Shown here piece after piece: positions 1-13,634 of a stretch of 64,000 bases of DNA. The notes beneath the pieces are model-generated. The model ran no database searches. It was not told the DNA's origin and saw nothing but the letters and a program-made list of their open reading frames with translations. Made by a program: the position numbers and the translations under genes. The first letter of the stretch is position 1; every line of letters begins with the position of its first letter. Location of the stretch: the NCBI GenBank assembly GCA_948470475.1, contig OX419336.1:2826235-2890234 (forward strand). The letters run 5' to 3'. Origin of the DNA: Galaxea fascicularis. Lineage: Eukaryota > Cnidaria > Anthozoa > Scleractinia > Euphylliidae.

Positions 1-37
1 GTGCCACCGTTTGTTGTTTATTAATGTTTCTTTAAAG

Positions 38-1097
38 GGCCCGAGAGGGGAGCGAGGCATTCCAGGAACAGCCATGGACGGTGCACACAAATTTAGTGAT
101 ACCGCTGACAACTGCACACAGCGTACCGAAGGAACTGTTCGTTATGGTACTTTCCACAAGACATTGCAACTCTGTAATGGAAGTACTTGGTTGAGTCTGT
201 TGACTGGGGAAAGTTTGAAGTCACTACTGGCTTCTGGGAAAGGTTCTCATTTTAATCCAGGACGCCATTGTTTGGATATTTTAAATTCGGGTGAGTTTCT
301 ATGAAGAGCTGGCCTTTATGGGGAAAAAAGTAAAATCAGAGAAAATAGATCACGGTGCTGGACAAGAAATTAATGTTACGAAACCTTTACTTAGCTGTCA
401 CCCTATATTAATCAAGATGCTTTTTCGTAATTCGGCTCAAACGTTTGCTTTTACAATCTTTTGCTCAATAGGAGGCAGCCGTGGCAATGGGCTTTACTGG
501 ATCGATCCAAACGGCGGTTCCACAGATGACTTGTTCCAAGCTTTCTGCGACATGGAAACTGAGAGTGGAGGTTGGACCCTAGTTGCTACAAAGGTCTCTC
601 CAACCTTGCCTTCGATAATCAAACCTGTATTTTCCGCCCTGGCAGCGAAAACTACGAACAGTGATGCTGCAAGTCATATCCATCCAAGCATGAGAGACTG
701 GAAAGAGGTGATGTTCCGCTTTGCAGACGTCAGCACCATCCGGGTAATTTACAACAGAAAGGCAGGAACACCACAGAAGGACAAGGAAGAATTTGACAAA
801 TTCTTGATGGGAACGTCTTTGTCGGTGGCAAAGAGCGTGTTCGGATTTTACAAGTACAGCCCAGCAAATAGCAAGAGAAGTCCCACCAGCGGTTTTGCCA
901 CAATAAACCCATTACACTTTCAGTCAAACGGTGGAGTTTCAGAGTCCCATGGTGGTTCGGACAAATGGCTTGACACGTGGAATGCTGCTGATGGGTCAAA
1001 TAACTACATCTACAGCGATGACAGCAAAGCACGGGGCACAAAGTGTATCGCGGGCTACTGTTATCTGAACAAACCAATTTGGCTGATGGTGCGCTGA
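38..1097 (+). CDS. Collagen-like / fibrinogen-C-like secreted protein, 3' part
   Basis: Two exons are visible: 38-290 and 472-1097 (stop TGA at 1095-1097). The intron runs 291-471, with donor GTGAGT and an acceptor after CTCAATAG; the phase-1 join restores a Gly codon. The first exon opens with Gly-X-Y triplets (GPRGERGIPG) typical of the end of a collagen stretch. A Cys-containing segment follows (DNCTQ, RYGTFH, LCNGSTW). The second exon carries the start of a fibrinogen C-terminal-like domain (GNGLYWIDPNGG, FCDMETESGGWTLV) and ends CYLNKPIWLMVR. The visible part is 292 residues. The acceptor before 38 (TTTAAAG) is weak, and all upstream exons, including any signal peptide, lie outside the window. 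Known family behaviour: collagen plus fibrinogen-related domains occur in extracellular lectin-like proteins and in proteins reported from coral skeletal organic matrix. A skeletal role here is only an inference. The domain identity is fairly sure; the exact family is not. Confidence 0.82.
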
Positions 1098-1538
1098 AAA
1101 CACTGTTGACTTCACATCTTTGGCATGACAGAGTACAGCCAGAGGAAATGTAGTACTATACAAAACTTGAGGTTAATGGCATAGAACAATATTTATAGCG
1201 TATGATTTAACCAAAGTACACCTTATCAAAGATTAGAAGTTTAGTCATCATGTCATTAAATGCCGGTAGGGAGTTTGGTAATCCATTCCATGACTGTGGA
1301 AAATTAATCTTACTTACCAAAATGTTTCTTTGCATGCCCAGCGTCGACAAAGGTACTTTTTGACATTCTGTGAAGGTGGTTCTTGTTGCATGCTCAAGAA
1401 AAGAAATGTTTTGTATCTTCATAGGAACTCACTTCTGTAATAAGTGTGTTGTTTTGGCATCTCCCTAGTGTTGTTTGTTCAATGAAGTAGAGACTATTTG
1501 ACTTGCACGTGCTCGTTGCATAATTGTAGCCTCGATGT

Positions 1539-1544
1539 AATAAA
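1539..1544 (+). terminator. Possible polyadenylation signal AATAAA
   Basis: AATAAA lies about 440 nt downstream of the stop codon of the collagen/fibrinogen-like gene. It is a plausible 3' end but rests on the hexamer alone, and the region is AT-rich, so chance is possible. Confidence 0.25.
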
Positions 1545-1872
1545 TCGTAGCGGCATTTCAACCCATCGGCACTGAACAAGTCATCACGGAGGCATTCCAA
1601 GGGATTAATGTACCTTTCTCGAAAGAAAGTAACGATAGTTTTGATTTCAGGATGTTTATCTCATAAGGTAGTCAAAGCCAAAATTGGCTGAGTATGATAG
1701 AAATCCAACCTCGTGTTATTGTTATTAAAAAAAAACAAAAACAAAAACAAAAAACAGGGCAATTTATCGAATATGGGAAAAATATTGATAGACTGACTGC
1801 GAGATGCGGGCAACGCCTATAGAGGATTCTCCTGGCCTTTTGAAGCGTTATTTACGTCATTGGGCTTTGCAG

Positions 1873-1888
1873 GAGGGGGGGGGGGGGG
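1873..1888. repeat. Poly-G run
   Basis: A run of about 14 G just after AGGA and before AATTCC. It is a simple homopolymer, prone to length variation and assembly error. Confidence 0.85.
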
Positions 1889-3106
1889 AATTCCGTTGAC
1901 TCCGTATTTTAATTTCGAATCTGCCAATAATTACGATGTCTGCAAATCGCTGCACTCTTTCGGCATTCGTAAATAAATAAAAGAAGTAAAGAATGTGGGG
2001 TGATAATTGAATAAGCAAGCCGGCCAAATGCGGTAAAACTACTAATTTGCTGTATTTTTTTTTGTTTAAACTTGCCATTGGTATAGCCTCACATGTCAAA
2101 AAATTCGTGTAGTTTGAGAGTAACGCTGGTAAAAGTAAGCATAATTCTTGATTTCCTCCAGGTTTTTGGTAGGCAAAAGAAAACTGAAAAGACAATTATT
2201 ACACTGTAGTTAAATTTGCTCACAAAAAATGTATTAATGTCGCTTTTACCTGTTGTTTTAGTCTGGACAACTTCAAAATATAATTCAAATTCCACGTGCT
2301 TGGTTTTCAACATCAAATTTAATGCAATTTGTCAAATTTGCAATTTACAACCGCGCCCAGAAATTAGCATTTTGACGATTGGCTCAGCATGCAACGAATA
2401 TGTTATTATTACAAAAAGCACGCACTGCTATGACGCAATTATGACGTAAATTGCTTTCCTGAACGGAAATTTAGGAGGATTATTCTAATTACCCGCGATC
2501 GCAAAAAATAGATCCTGTTCTTTTTTTGGTAGCCACCGGAATTCAGGCATTTATTCGTTCGCTTTTCCGCAATCGGTTTGTTGCGTGTGCGAATTGAGTA
2601 TCAAAACGTAGGAAATTGTTTAGGAAGTTCGTGTTTTCTCGTGCATGGTGAATAGATTAAATATTCAACTCAAATTTAACTTGGGTAACCTGAGTTCCCG
2701 TTGTTTTTGGAGAATCTCTTTTGTTAGAGAGTGTGACTGGTCGCACACGCTCCGTCTTGTTCCGAATCTGGGATACATCAGCCATTGTCAGCATTGTGTA
2801 TCCCCGGGGCTTTTTATCACTCTCTAATCCCGGGCGTGGGTACTTATACTTTCCTTTGAAGGTTCGAATTTTTTTTTTCGTTCACTTGCAGGTATTTTCG
2901 GTTTTCTAGAAGTTATCATGCTTAATAAACTTTTGTAAGCAAAAGATTTTCTTTGCGCCCTTCTTTTCACCCTGTGCGAGAAGTTTGCGCATCTACTTCT
3001 CTCCATGGTAAGGATTTAACTGTTTCACTTGGTATTTGACGGTAGCCTGCATGGCAGCGCAGGCGTTTAATTGCAAAGCCGAGAGAAGGAAACGAAAAGC
3101 GGGAAG

Positions 3107-3124
3107 CGGGCAATCGATTGCCCG
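3107..3124. repeat. Perfect 18-bp palindrome
   Basis: CGGGCAATCGATTGCCCG is its own reverse complement and is centred on ATCGAT. It may be chance or a dimeric protein-binding site; no gene is adjacent. Confidence 0.6.
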
Positions 3125-6100
3125 TTGCGTTCTCGCGTGCTCGAATTCCCCCCTCCCGTTTTCTTGCCCCTTCGAGCGCCTTCCACGCAAGCTAATCTAG
3201 CGTTTGATACCGGGAGATTTTACTACAATGACTGATTACTCCAGTCAATCTCCCAAAGTAGAATCGGGTAGCGAAAAGTAATCTATACAGTTAGCACGTC
3301 GCACCTCTGGAGGGATCGTGAATAACTTCAACCCGAGACAAAATTGTCCGGTTATTCAGCCGCTGAGACCGATCAAAATATCACTGAGACACACAATCGT
3401 CAGCTATCATGAATCTGAATGAATTTCTATCAGTATTGGTCAGTGTAAGTCAAGAAGCTGAACACTTTTGCCAGTAACGAATTTCGGCAGGAGCCCGGCC
3501 ATGATTTCGGCATTTTCTTCACCTCACAAGTAAAAAGCGAAACCGACGTTTGAAAGTCGGCAGTTTTGAGAAACAGTTTTGAGCCCTATTTCTATATGTT
3601 CCAATGAATTATCGGACAAAGTTTGTAAATGTTCAACCCCGAACAGCTTCAGAACTACTGTTTTTAAAATATGTGTTCTTTTACGTCACAAATTAAATAT
3701 AGTCCTATGCAAGAAAAGATTTAGAATCGAATATCTATTTGGCCTGCTAGCTTATTGGGCTATGGGCCTCGAGAAATAGGCGTATGGGGAAATCTACTCC
3801 TTCTCGCTTTGAGAACTGTAGTGTTTATAAATAAAACAATCGAAGAGAAAGTGGTAGTTGAGTACATTTACATCTGCACTGTCAGTACTGAACTGTCTGA
3901 CAAGATGACGCGATAACTAAAAACTTGACGAGTTCTTAAAACTCTGCTGATATTAAAGTATTCATTTATTTTTACTTCAGACATTTAAGTACGTGTGTGA
4001 AATTCTCGGGGAAAAAAATTTGAAACTAAAACTACTAAGCCCTCGTCGCACAACCGACTACGTTTTTGTGAGACTGAGCAGCGCCCGGGTGTCAGTTCAA
4101 GTTCTGTGGGAGTGAATGGCACCAAGAAATAAGGGAGTTTAGCAATTCGGCGGCGGCAACGACACTGAAGGCAATGAAACATTGTTTTAAAGCTCAAGTA
4201 TATGTCTCCGTTGTTGTATCTACTATCAATCATTTGAAATTTAACTTGTAAAATAAGGGCGAATGACCGAGAAACTAAGTTAACTAAAGGAACGAATTGC
4301 GTCGAAGATGGAACGTGCACGTTCTGTAATTTAACCTTGAATTGTTCATTTCATTTTAGTTGCTTTTCAGAGGAGGGCAAAGTCATGTATCAAACTTTGT
4401 AACGCTCGTGCAGAGTGTGTTCCAGAAGAGTGTTCATGAAACTTCTTGTTTTGTGGCAAGGTGGTCCTGACTTCACCAGGTTTGAAATCTAATTTTCTTC
4501 TCAACTGTTTGTGAGCTGTTCTCTGCAGGTCTTTTCTTCTAAATAAACTGTACTTTTTTCAAACACTCTAACACAATACTCATAGGTAATTTCATGTCAT
4601 TGCATTAAATCAATGACATTTGCGTATACGCATGGCAGTTTTCCAAAGTTTGTTTATTGAAACCACATAACTGTAAAGAGAAAAATAATTTGCGTGTAAA
4701 TAATCTAACAGACTGCGCACTGACGTATCTCCATTAACACACAAAATTAAATTCTTGGCTCTCCAGCGTACCAAATCTTAAAAACAAACAGGGCCGAAGA
4801 TTCTTGGTTGTTTGTTTACAGGAGGCGTGCCCAAAAACCATTAAGCAATTGGATATCTCAGATTCCCTCTATCACTAAACGGACCCCAGCACGCAGGAAA
4901 TGACACAACGCAACGGGCGATCTCCCCAGATAATTGCTTTCGTAACATCTCTCATAACGCTGGGATTAAGTCTGGAAGGCGTCATACGATAAATACTGTT
5001 CAAAGCACTCAAAATATCACGCCGTATTGCACGAGGATGTTGACCACTCCGAATGAAATAGATTACATTTTGCAGACCATTTTACTTGCATGACTTCCAA
5101 GAGTATGCAGTTCTCGGTAATCAATAACATATATGAGTGTGTTGATAGTTATCGAATGCTGAACACATGTGTCAGGTATAAAGCACAGTTGCGGACAGCT
5201 CGCTAATTGCGGTGACTAATTGTTTGGTTAATTGCTTTGGTTACCTCGTCAGCGCGCGTCACCAAATAAGAACACTCCCCAGCATGTACAAGCTCAAAAC
5301 TAGAAGCGACAAAACCTTTATCTTCTCCACTAAACTAAATGATCAGTGTAAAAAAAATTCAGTTCAGGTTTGGAGTCATCTCAAGGTAACGCAAGAGATA
5401 TTTCGTGTCACACGAGAGTAAAAACAGGAAATTCCTGCTTTTTTGTAAGACTCCCGTCTGTCTGCAGCAATCGCGAAAACGCTGTTATCGAATGCTTTGA
5501 TTGCAAAATGCTATCTAAAAAAACACTAAAGATAACAATTGCTACAACAACAGATGCTGATGATTTTGAACTCAAACTTAACAAGATTTTGCAAACTGTG
5601 TCTTCCTTGTTCAAATTGATGTATTGACCATCCTTCATTTATGGTGAACGAATTGTCACGGTGGTTGTGCGCAACACAACAGAACGAGTGTGCTGCTTTT
5701 ATCTTTTGCTTCCCCCCATCTGGTTTCGCCAACAACTTGTGTGTTCTATCAGGAGATGTTAGATAACCGACGTTTTCGCAATACGCTGGCAAGTGCGGAC
5801 AGTTTTGTTTGTGTTACCAGCGATGAGCGGAGTAAGTTTCTGGACTAATAGCAACAACTCTGGCGCACAGAACACTCAAAATAGCTCGTTTGCTACAACT
5901 CTTGAAACCCTTGCGTTGAAATTTGTCAAACAAGGCAATGACAGTGATTTTCAACAAAAGGGAACTCCCGGTGTGTATATATATATGTTACAGACAATCG
6001 CAACTGTTTCTTGTGTTTGAATTCGCTGGACAACTCATCTGAGACAATGTAACTTCTTTAGTGAGCTTTAACAAGATGGTTCCCAACAATCTGTTTTGTT

Positions 6101-7057
6101 TAACCGATTAAACAATTCGGTTGTTTGTCTCACCATCCTCTGAGGAGTATTTTAGTCTCGTCTAAAAAAAAAATGAAGAATGACTGGTGAAGTGCCTTTC
6201 ACATACCTTAAAGACGAAGTAATTTGTTCTAATAGCATTCAATAAGGAAGTTCAAAACTTGTTTCATGTTTGAGCAATAATCAGCCACGTTTCTCAATCG
6301 TGCAGATATCATGAAATAATAAATGAATCAAAATGCTAAAATTTCCGGTTTTCTGAGCCACGTTTTCCTCAGAAGCGGGTCTACTGTTTCATTTCATCTT
6401 TCATTGCACTGCGCTCCGGAAAACGACTCAAGGGGAATCAAATAGCTGTGTTTCCTGTATTCGATAATGGACCACCATAATACACAGGACCCTCGACTAC
6501 TAGGCACCGGGGGATAAACAGAGTAATTGTACAAGTGACAAAAGTGTTTACAAATGCGTACAGCGGGCAGTTCAATGAGTTGGTGGGCGTGCTGGATAAT
6601 CGGTTTTCACCAGTTGACACAGCAACTTCACCGAGGAATGCCTTGGTTGAGAAACAACATGATGTATGAAGGTAATCTTCCTCCATGGCAGGGTGTGCCT
6701 TGAGGTATGGGCAAGGAAGCAACGCGAAGAAACAATCTTTTCCAGCATTCCAACAACGAAGGGCAAATTTGGCAACTAATTTAGAAAAAATACACTTGAG
6801 TTAGTCACTCTGAAGCTTCGTGTTCATCACAGTGATCAAGCGTAAATCGTCGCAAAGAATTAGGATGTCATATGGCTATCATAAATGTCGACTTATGCTC
6901 ATTTTCCTGCACGCAACTACGTAGAAGCCTCCTTAGTTCAAATTCAGGAACCGGCCTCTTATGTTTTAACAGCTTAGATGCACAGGGGATAAACTCAAAA
7001 CATATTTTATAAATGTTACCTTCTTAATGTGTTGCTGAATTCTTATAATAACTCATC

Positions 7058-7090
7058 GATAAAGCACTGAGTTTTACGTAGTGCTTTATC
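7058..7090. repeat. Perfect hairpin, 11-bp stem
   Basis: GATAAAGCACT and AGTGCTTTATC form a perfect 11-bp stem around an 11-nt loop. It is too short for a typical microRNA precursor and has no neighbouring gene. Confidence 0.5.
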
Positions 7091-10000
7091 TTCCATTTAC
7101 TCAGTTGATGCCTAATTTATTAGAACAAACCCCAATCATACAGTAGAAAACCAGCGAACGAAAAAGTGTTTGATTGACTGCTTTGAACACTGGTCACGTT
7201 TGATCGATTCATATGAAAGTCAAAGCTTTTACCGATTATCTTTCTGTTACATGAGTCCATTACTATGATGAGCCAAAAACTGCTGAACAATGTAACTTGA
7301 AGTTTTTGAGTCTGACAGAAAAACGTTCCTTCAACGGGAACCGAAAGTGGCTTTATTTACAGATTACCTCGCTGAAAAAGAAAGTGTGAATCAATTCCGC
7401 CCTTTACGGTTAAAATTTCTTGGTATGACATGGTAAAAGAACCAATTTTACGCAACGAGAGAAATCAATCATTGGATTCTCCATATGTTTCATTCACAGT
7501 TAAAGGATTTTGTTCTACAGGAAAAACTCGAGTCATACCAAAATAATCGCTTTAAGTAAAATTTTAAGAGCTGTTTAGTTTCTCCGAATATTCTTTGGAT
7601 ATTGTCGATGGGCCATGGAGCACAACAGTAACTTTTATTAGTTCAACAACGCAACAATCACGGCTGAAGACGAAGTAGCATGATAAAATGCCTAACCGAA
7701 TGTGGTTTAAACTGACTCCTCCTGCTACTTTATGTCGTTTATTTCTTGCCAAAATGAGCATGAAAACATAATACTAAGTGTGTCTTGAATCAAATGAGAG
7801 CCACTAGTAATACCACAGCTGTGAAAAAATTATTTCTTTCACAGATGTGGTGTTATTCTATTCCCCATGCGATAAATTGCTGACATCAGTGTGATTCAAA
7901 GCACTGAATCCAAAAAGATAATTTTCTACAGTCGTTTGATGGTGAAATGAAAGCTGTTGATTAGTACTTTCTTCTTCCGTAAATATATTACACTCTGTGT
8001 AACAGTTAAGTCTAATGATTGAAATCAAGGTATTTTCTGCCCTTGGCCGGTTCCATTTATGAAGCATGGATTTGGTCAGTTTTTTTTTTAGATTACTGAC
8101 TTAAAATCTAATTTGACGAATTCTTTCCAATCAGGTTTTTCTCTAACTCGGAAAGACAGGGGCAAATTTTATTAAGCTTTGATTCCGAAAACAAAGCAAC
8201 ATGCAACTTTGCCAAGCGCAAAGCAACGAGTTCCGTGTCATGTGTGCATGGAAAACGTTTCTCAAACAATATAGCTAAGTTGTTGACCAAGGCCATTACC
8301 AGTATCAAAACGTATTTTTGTTTTCACTCTCTTTTATCAGTCAGTGCGGGTACTCATAAGTCACTTGGTGGCTTTATTTTTGCAGAAAATGACAGTTATG
8401 TGAAGTCGTCTCAGGAAAAACAGAAACGTTCACCTCAAAGACCTTGTTAGGTAGCTCAAGGCCAACCGACAAGGTTAGCTTAAGGATCCACTGATTCTAA
8501 GAATCATGCTACCGATCGAAGTTTCCAACCTGAGTGCTCTGAACTGAGTCAGAGAAATAATTTGCCGTTCACAAGCTGAAAGAAGGAAAGGGAAGTCTTT
8601 GGTGAATCTAAAATCAAAGCGCTGATGACATTATTAACTGAAATACAATAATTATATTTGTTAGTTTTAATGTTGATAGGAAAAATCGTTTCGAATCCAA
8701 TAAAATGTTTTAAAACATCAACAATACGTGTGGTAGTAGTGAATGGCTTGGGCGAAAGATTTGGGCGGAGTGTTGTCATTACCGGCTTCCTCAAAACTTC
8801 AATGACCTCAGCTTGCTCGCTTTCATACAAATTACAGACGTTGTCTCCAAGCTATATTATTAGAAGAAAGCAGAAGAGCATGCTTGTTATCTGTGCGTGG
8901 CTTGTTTTCCTCAATGAATGGAAGACAAACGGACTTGGAATCTTTTCACATGCTGACTAAACTGAATTCTTTCAATTCTTTGACATAGCCTGTGTTTCAA
9001 GTAGGGACACGCTTAAAAGACTGCGAATTGCTCTTTCAAGAAAGATCGGCAAAAGGTACTCCTTTCATGCCTGAGTGAAAGCAATTATTCGCTGTTATCA
9101 GTTATTTCGTTATGCACATTTGGTTGTCCGCGGAAGGACGTTTTCAATGAGGTAGCCTTCTTTTCGGCTGGATTAGCCGTAGCACTTCGCTTCCTTTGAT
9201 GTATCTATTTCAATGCCCCGGCATTCTTCCTTGTCTAACAAAAAGCGTACACACGGCAGCGAAGTCTTTTTCTGGTAAACTATGTTCTGAAAAAACTGTT
9301 ACCACACATTCAGCTGCATTTTCTTACCACACGGCATCCGTGATAAAATATTTCAAATACCAAATTATTTCATACCAGAATTACTGCGGTCATCCGGACA
9401 ATTCTGGCAGGCCGAGGACGTTGCAATTATGATGCCTTTGACGAAATCATATCTAAATAGTTTTAATCACTTGTTCTATCATAGTTTCAGTTTGAGATAA
9501 AAGTAGTTCTGCTGATTTATCGCGAAAAATCAAAACCATTCTGAGCTAAATTTCACTGAATTAGCTTTGAATGCGACTTATTGTTGAAAGTGACATCGCA
9601 TAATCTTCGGAATGCTTTGAAAATTATTACCCTTTGGTCACTGGAGGCAAACGATGTTCATGTATTCAATAATAAAAAATTTCAACAAATTTGACCCGCT
9701 TTCCTTTGCTTTTGGCATGAAAGAACTTAATAATAAGGGTTTTAGAAATAATTAGCCTAACTGGCTTTTAATTCCACCCTTCCTTTCAAGGATCATAAAT
9801 ATCCAGGACTCTTGAGAGTATTTTCCGCTCATGAGGTAATTTCTTATTCAAACAAAGCTTTGCCAAGGAGAGTAAATTATTTGAAAATGATCATCCTTAT
9901 AACTCTTCATGACAGCTTTTCCTCCTTCGCACACCGGACGAAAATATGGCTATCACACCTTTCGTTCTCCGTTTTACTTTCCTAACAACGCCAATTTACT

Positions 10001-12333
10001 GTTAGCTTCGACTATCGACGATTTAGAGCAAAGAACAACTCTTTTGAACTTTTCCAAAACGCAGTTTCGATGGTTAAAAAACTGAAGAGAAATCCATGGA
10101 TAGTTTTTCTTTTGTTTCGTGATCCTTGTTGAGTCTCGTTTAAAGAAAGAGCAGCTGCTTCGTTTAATTGACGAAAGCTAAACGAGTCATTTGGGCCGGA
10201 AAGCGATCAAAAAAGCGAGAAATCAGACGCGTCAAATTGTCTAATAACCGTACATCGAAAAAGCTAAAACTCCCCAAAAATAATTTGCAAACACGAATTA
10301 GATACAAGCTAATCAGCTGATAATCTGTGTTTTGTTCCTTCTTTACGGAAAAGACATTGCTGGTGTTATGTTACACAGAGTTGAGATGCCTAATTGCTTA
10401 AATGTATATCTTGATTAACGTTATTTTGAATTTGGATTACCAGCAGTGAATAGGGAATGTGACAAGGGTTATCTCTACTCTTCGTAAAATGCTCCGACCA
10501 CACACGCAATATATTTTTCACATCTTTGCCAACAACGCCTCGGCAGTTCTCCATGTTTTAGCAAAACCCAGAGAGATAACGAGTTTTCTGGTTCTTAGTT
10601 TCGAAAACGTGCAGAGTGAATAAACATTAGGCATTACACTCAGTTTACAACAGAAGTGATGTGTTTAATAGTCTTTCAGATCCATTGTTGTGCATACAGG
10701 GTGGGAAACGCAGCGAATTGATAACTAATTCTGGATTGATTACAAAAGAGCTGGAACCCCCTTGAATTAGAGAGAAAGCGACCTCATTCGAAAATAAAAG
10801 ATCTCAATGGCTTTTCGCAATCTCACTCTAAAACAGTCTTTGTGTCTTTTGCAAACAGTGCAAGGCGAGGTAATTATTTTATCACATTTGATTTCGCACC
10901 TTTGTATTGAAAAAGAAAGCTTTTACAATTAATTTGAATCGGACAGTCGTTGCGTGGGAAAACAATTGGTTTAGTGTTTTTTTGAAAACGTCGCAACGAA
11001 AACGTGCAAAGCGGTTGGAAAATCAGCCCCCTTACTTTAGGGGCAAAATCATCAGATCACTTTTATAGATTTGGTCAACTTTATCGCAGTCGTGAGAGCC
11101 CTTTGTCGCCATAATATAAACAAATAATTTTCCATGCAGTGACACAGTAGCAATTAGGGATCGTTAATGGTCGGACAAACTATCGCGTTTGGCGACTTCC
11201 AGATTCTTTTGAATAGCACTCGTAAATTGAAAACATACCGCAATCTGTATGGCTTAAGCACAGACGAGGGCTGGGCTAAGGGTCTTGCGTTTTGATAACA
11301 ACGGCGAAGAAATTGTTTGGAAACACACATCCTGTCTATAGAGCAATTAAAGGAGTAATAATGAGACTGAAAGCGCAATTCGCTAAAAGACTGTGTCAAT
11401 CTTATCGTAGGAAATGTCAGAGATCAAACCAGGCAATTATATCATGTCACAAGTCTCTTAAAATTTCGTTGGAACTATCTGGAGAATATCTGGTCAAAAC
11501 GAAATAAAGTGCGTTTATTTGGTCAAACCGAAATACTAATGTTCTTTTGAGGTTCTATCTCTGCTATTTTCGTTGCTTTCTTTGTCTTCACGGCCCTGTT
11601 AAAGAGGAAAGAGACTAACACAACTGTCATTAGGGTAAGTTTAATCTCGGTAAAAATGGCTAATTGGAAATCAAAGCTATTACATTCTATTCAATTTACT
11701 GTTTGCCTCTTTGTACAATCTATTCCTTATTCTTCTGAAACAAAATCGCTCAAAGGAAAGCTAGTCTCGAATGTCCTTTTGTGTACACAAAACAGAGCTT
11801 GCCATATTGTACAACTGAAGTCTTTGCTTGATGGCATTTCTCTTTGGCAGTAAAGATTTGTTGTAACTCATAATTCACTAACACTTTAGTACAACTTAGA
11901 GACGAGTCATTACAATTGCTACGTTTTTGATTACAATTAAACAGCTGACTATCTCGTCCAATATTTGTAGCTTAACATGAAAGCTTAACACGAAGCTGTT
12001 CGCTAAAGAACCTATGCCGATCTGGCTCATGACATGGTGTAGTGAAGAGGAACTTTTCATACAGTGACAACAGAAAGACCAGAATATCGCTCTTAAGCAC
12101 TCGGCGACCAGCGCGAGATAATTCTCAATGGTTTACTTGGTGTCATGGCTCACAAAATCTCGAGTTTAAAGCGCTGTAAAACCAGCGTTTACAAACTTTT
12201 TGAATGTCTTAATTCCAAAACATTCATCTCAAATATATGAAGTTATTTGTGACGTCTTCCCCCGGCCTTCTGTGCCGCTGTCTTGTTGGCGCGTGTTTAC
12301 GTACGTACATTTGTCTTTTAATACAAGTGTTTG

Positions 12334-13525
12334 TTACGAAGAAGTATTCTTTTCTGTTCCTTTTGGCTCCTCTGCTTCTAATCTTTCCGATTTCTCGCCT
12401 TGTGATTCCTGCTTAAAGCGCCTCCATTTGGCTCTGCGGTTTTGAAACCACGTCTTCACCTGACGTTCCGTTAACCCGAGGACCTTGGATAGCTGTTTTC
12501 GCTCCGGTGGCGACAAATACTTTTGGTTCTCAAAAATCTTCTCCAACTCCATAGTCTGCTCGTTTGAGAATCGAACCTGACCACCTTTCTTCTTCTGTGG
12601 CTTTGGTAAAAACAAATTCCAGGCACCTAGTGAAAAAATGGACGGAAATGATTACAGATGCAATAATTTCTGCGGAATAGGTTGAAGTCCGAGCTAGTTG
12701 TTAATGCAGGAAGACATTTCCGCTGAGTTATACTCCCTAAACTTTGCAACTGTTAAATATTCTAAAAGTAGAGTGCCAAATCAATTCCTTCTGAACTGCG
12801 GTAGTTCTTGTTGTTTGGTTGAACAGAAGACTTTCAGGAAGTATATTTCATGATAAAGCACAGGCATCAATGTCATTTGCCTGGGTTTTGTGAAAGCAGG
12901 ACAATAAAAGCTGACTGCGAAATGGTACAGTGGCTAAGCCAGACAATGAGAAAGCTAAATGTTAATGACCTAACACTCTTATCACTTAATTCACAACCGA
13001 AACAAGATGCTGTGGTTTGAAAAAGCGTTCATCTGTGCCCGCTGCGTCGCCGTCCATCCGAGAACAGCGAGACGAAATTCGATTTCACGGACGGGACAAC
13101 AACAACTCAAATAACGCTAATCGATTATCATATCTCTCACAACGAAATAAATCTCTTCGCTCGTCGGTAGCCCTGCTGCATTTTACACTCAGAATTTTTA
13201 TTCACCTATTACTCAGCGGTTGATTTTACTTACTGTGGTCGTTGTACGCCTCGTAAACGCTAGGTATGCTCGGCGCATGGAAACCAAAACTCCTTGGGGA
13301 ATGGTAAGGCGTGAATGGACTATTCAGATTAGCGTAGGTTCGTGGAGGAGGTAGGTGAAAAGCTGGTGATAAGCACGGTGGTTTAGGTACCTCGCACATA
13401 GTTGAAGTGCAGATGGATGGCTGAGGTCTCTGCGATCCCGAACCCAGAATATCGTCAATGTAAAACGACGACGAGTTGTACGGTGGAAAAACACTCAAGC
13501 TTCTGTTCCACTCACAGTGCTGCAT
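12334..13525 (-). CDS. HHEX: HHEX-type homeobox transcription factor
   Basis: Two coding exons on the minus strand: 13525-13234 (ATG at 13525) and 12626-12334 (stop TAA). The intron has donor GTAAGT and acceptor TTTTTCACTAG; the phase-1 join creates Ser98. The product is 194 residues, shorter than the roughly 270 of vertebrate HHEX. The N-terminus has SFYIDDILG (residues 20-28), which fits the FxIxxIL eh1 pattern used to recruit Groucho/TLE corepressors and matches the position of the comparable motif in vertebrate HHEX. A Pro-rich linker follows. The homeodomain is about residues 110-169, with [17 protein letters not shown] and [14 protein letters not shown]. These are strongly HHEX-like, and the recognition-helix Trp48 and Asn51 are intact (residues 157 and 160). 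The tail is short and rich in Glu and Lys. HHEX proteins are nuclear DNA-binding regulators, mainly repressors, of early endodermal and other patterning. Orthology is confident; target genes cannot be inferred. Confidence 0.93.
12627..13233 (-). other. HHEX intron
   Basis: A single 607-bp intron separates the N-terminal exon from the homeodomain exon. I see no exon or transposon in it. The homeobox itself is uninterrupted. Confidence 0.8.
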
Positions 13526-13627
13526 ATTTACGATGTCTTTGTTGCTTCACAGTGGACGGTGTCCTCACGAACTCTTTAGCGTACAGATTGCTCTTTGCTG
13601 TGTCCTCTTGACCGGGTTGATCACTGC

Positions 13628-13634
13628 TATATAT
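13628..13634 (-). promoter_or_regulatory. Possible TATA element of HHEX
   Basis: TATATAT lies about 105 bp upstream of the HHEX start codon, in the right direction and distance for a core promoter with a short 5' leader. It is supported by position only. Confidence 0.3.

Larger units (their letters stand above)
1098..12333. other. Gene-free interval, about 11 kb
   Basis: No open reading frame here resembles a known protein, and none of the short ones is joined to another by convincing splice sites. The interval contains A-rich (about 1728-1757) and G-rich (about 1873-1888) runs, an 18-bp palindrome at 3107-3124, small hairpins (4592-4622, 7058-7090) and otherwise ordinary AT-rich sequence. 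Its position between the collagen-like gene and the 3' end of the homeobox gene would suit long 3' or regulatory sequence for the latter, but nothing in the sequence proves that. Confidence 0.6.

Noticed and set aside
730..1077. Minus-strand open frame over the fibrinogen-like exon
   Set aside because: Shadow of the coding exon on the other strand.
5793..6020. Open frame MSGVSFWTNSNN with a following GT
   Set aside because: No family similarity, no matching downstream exon, and the C-terminal part is low complexity.
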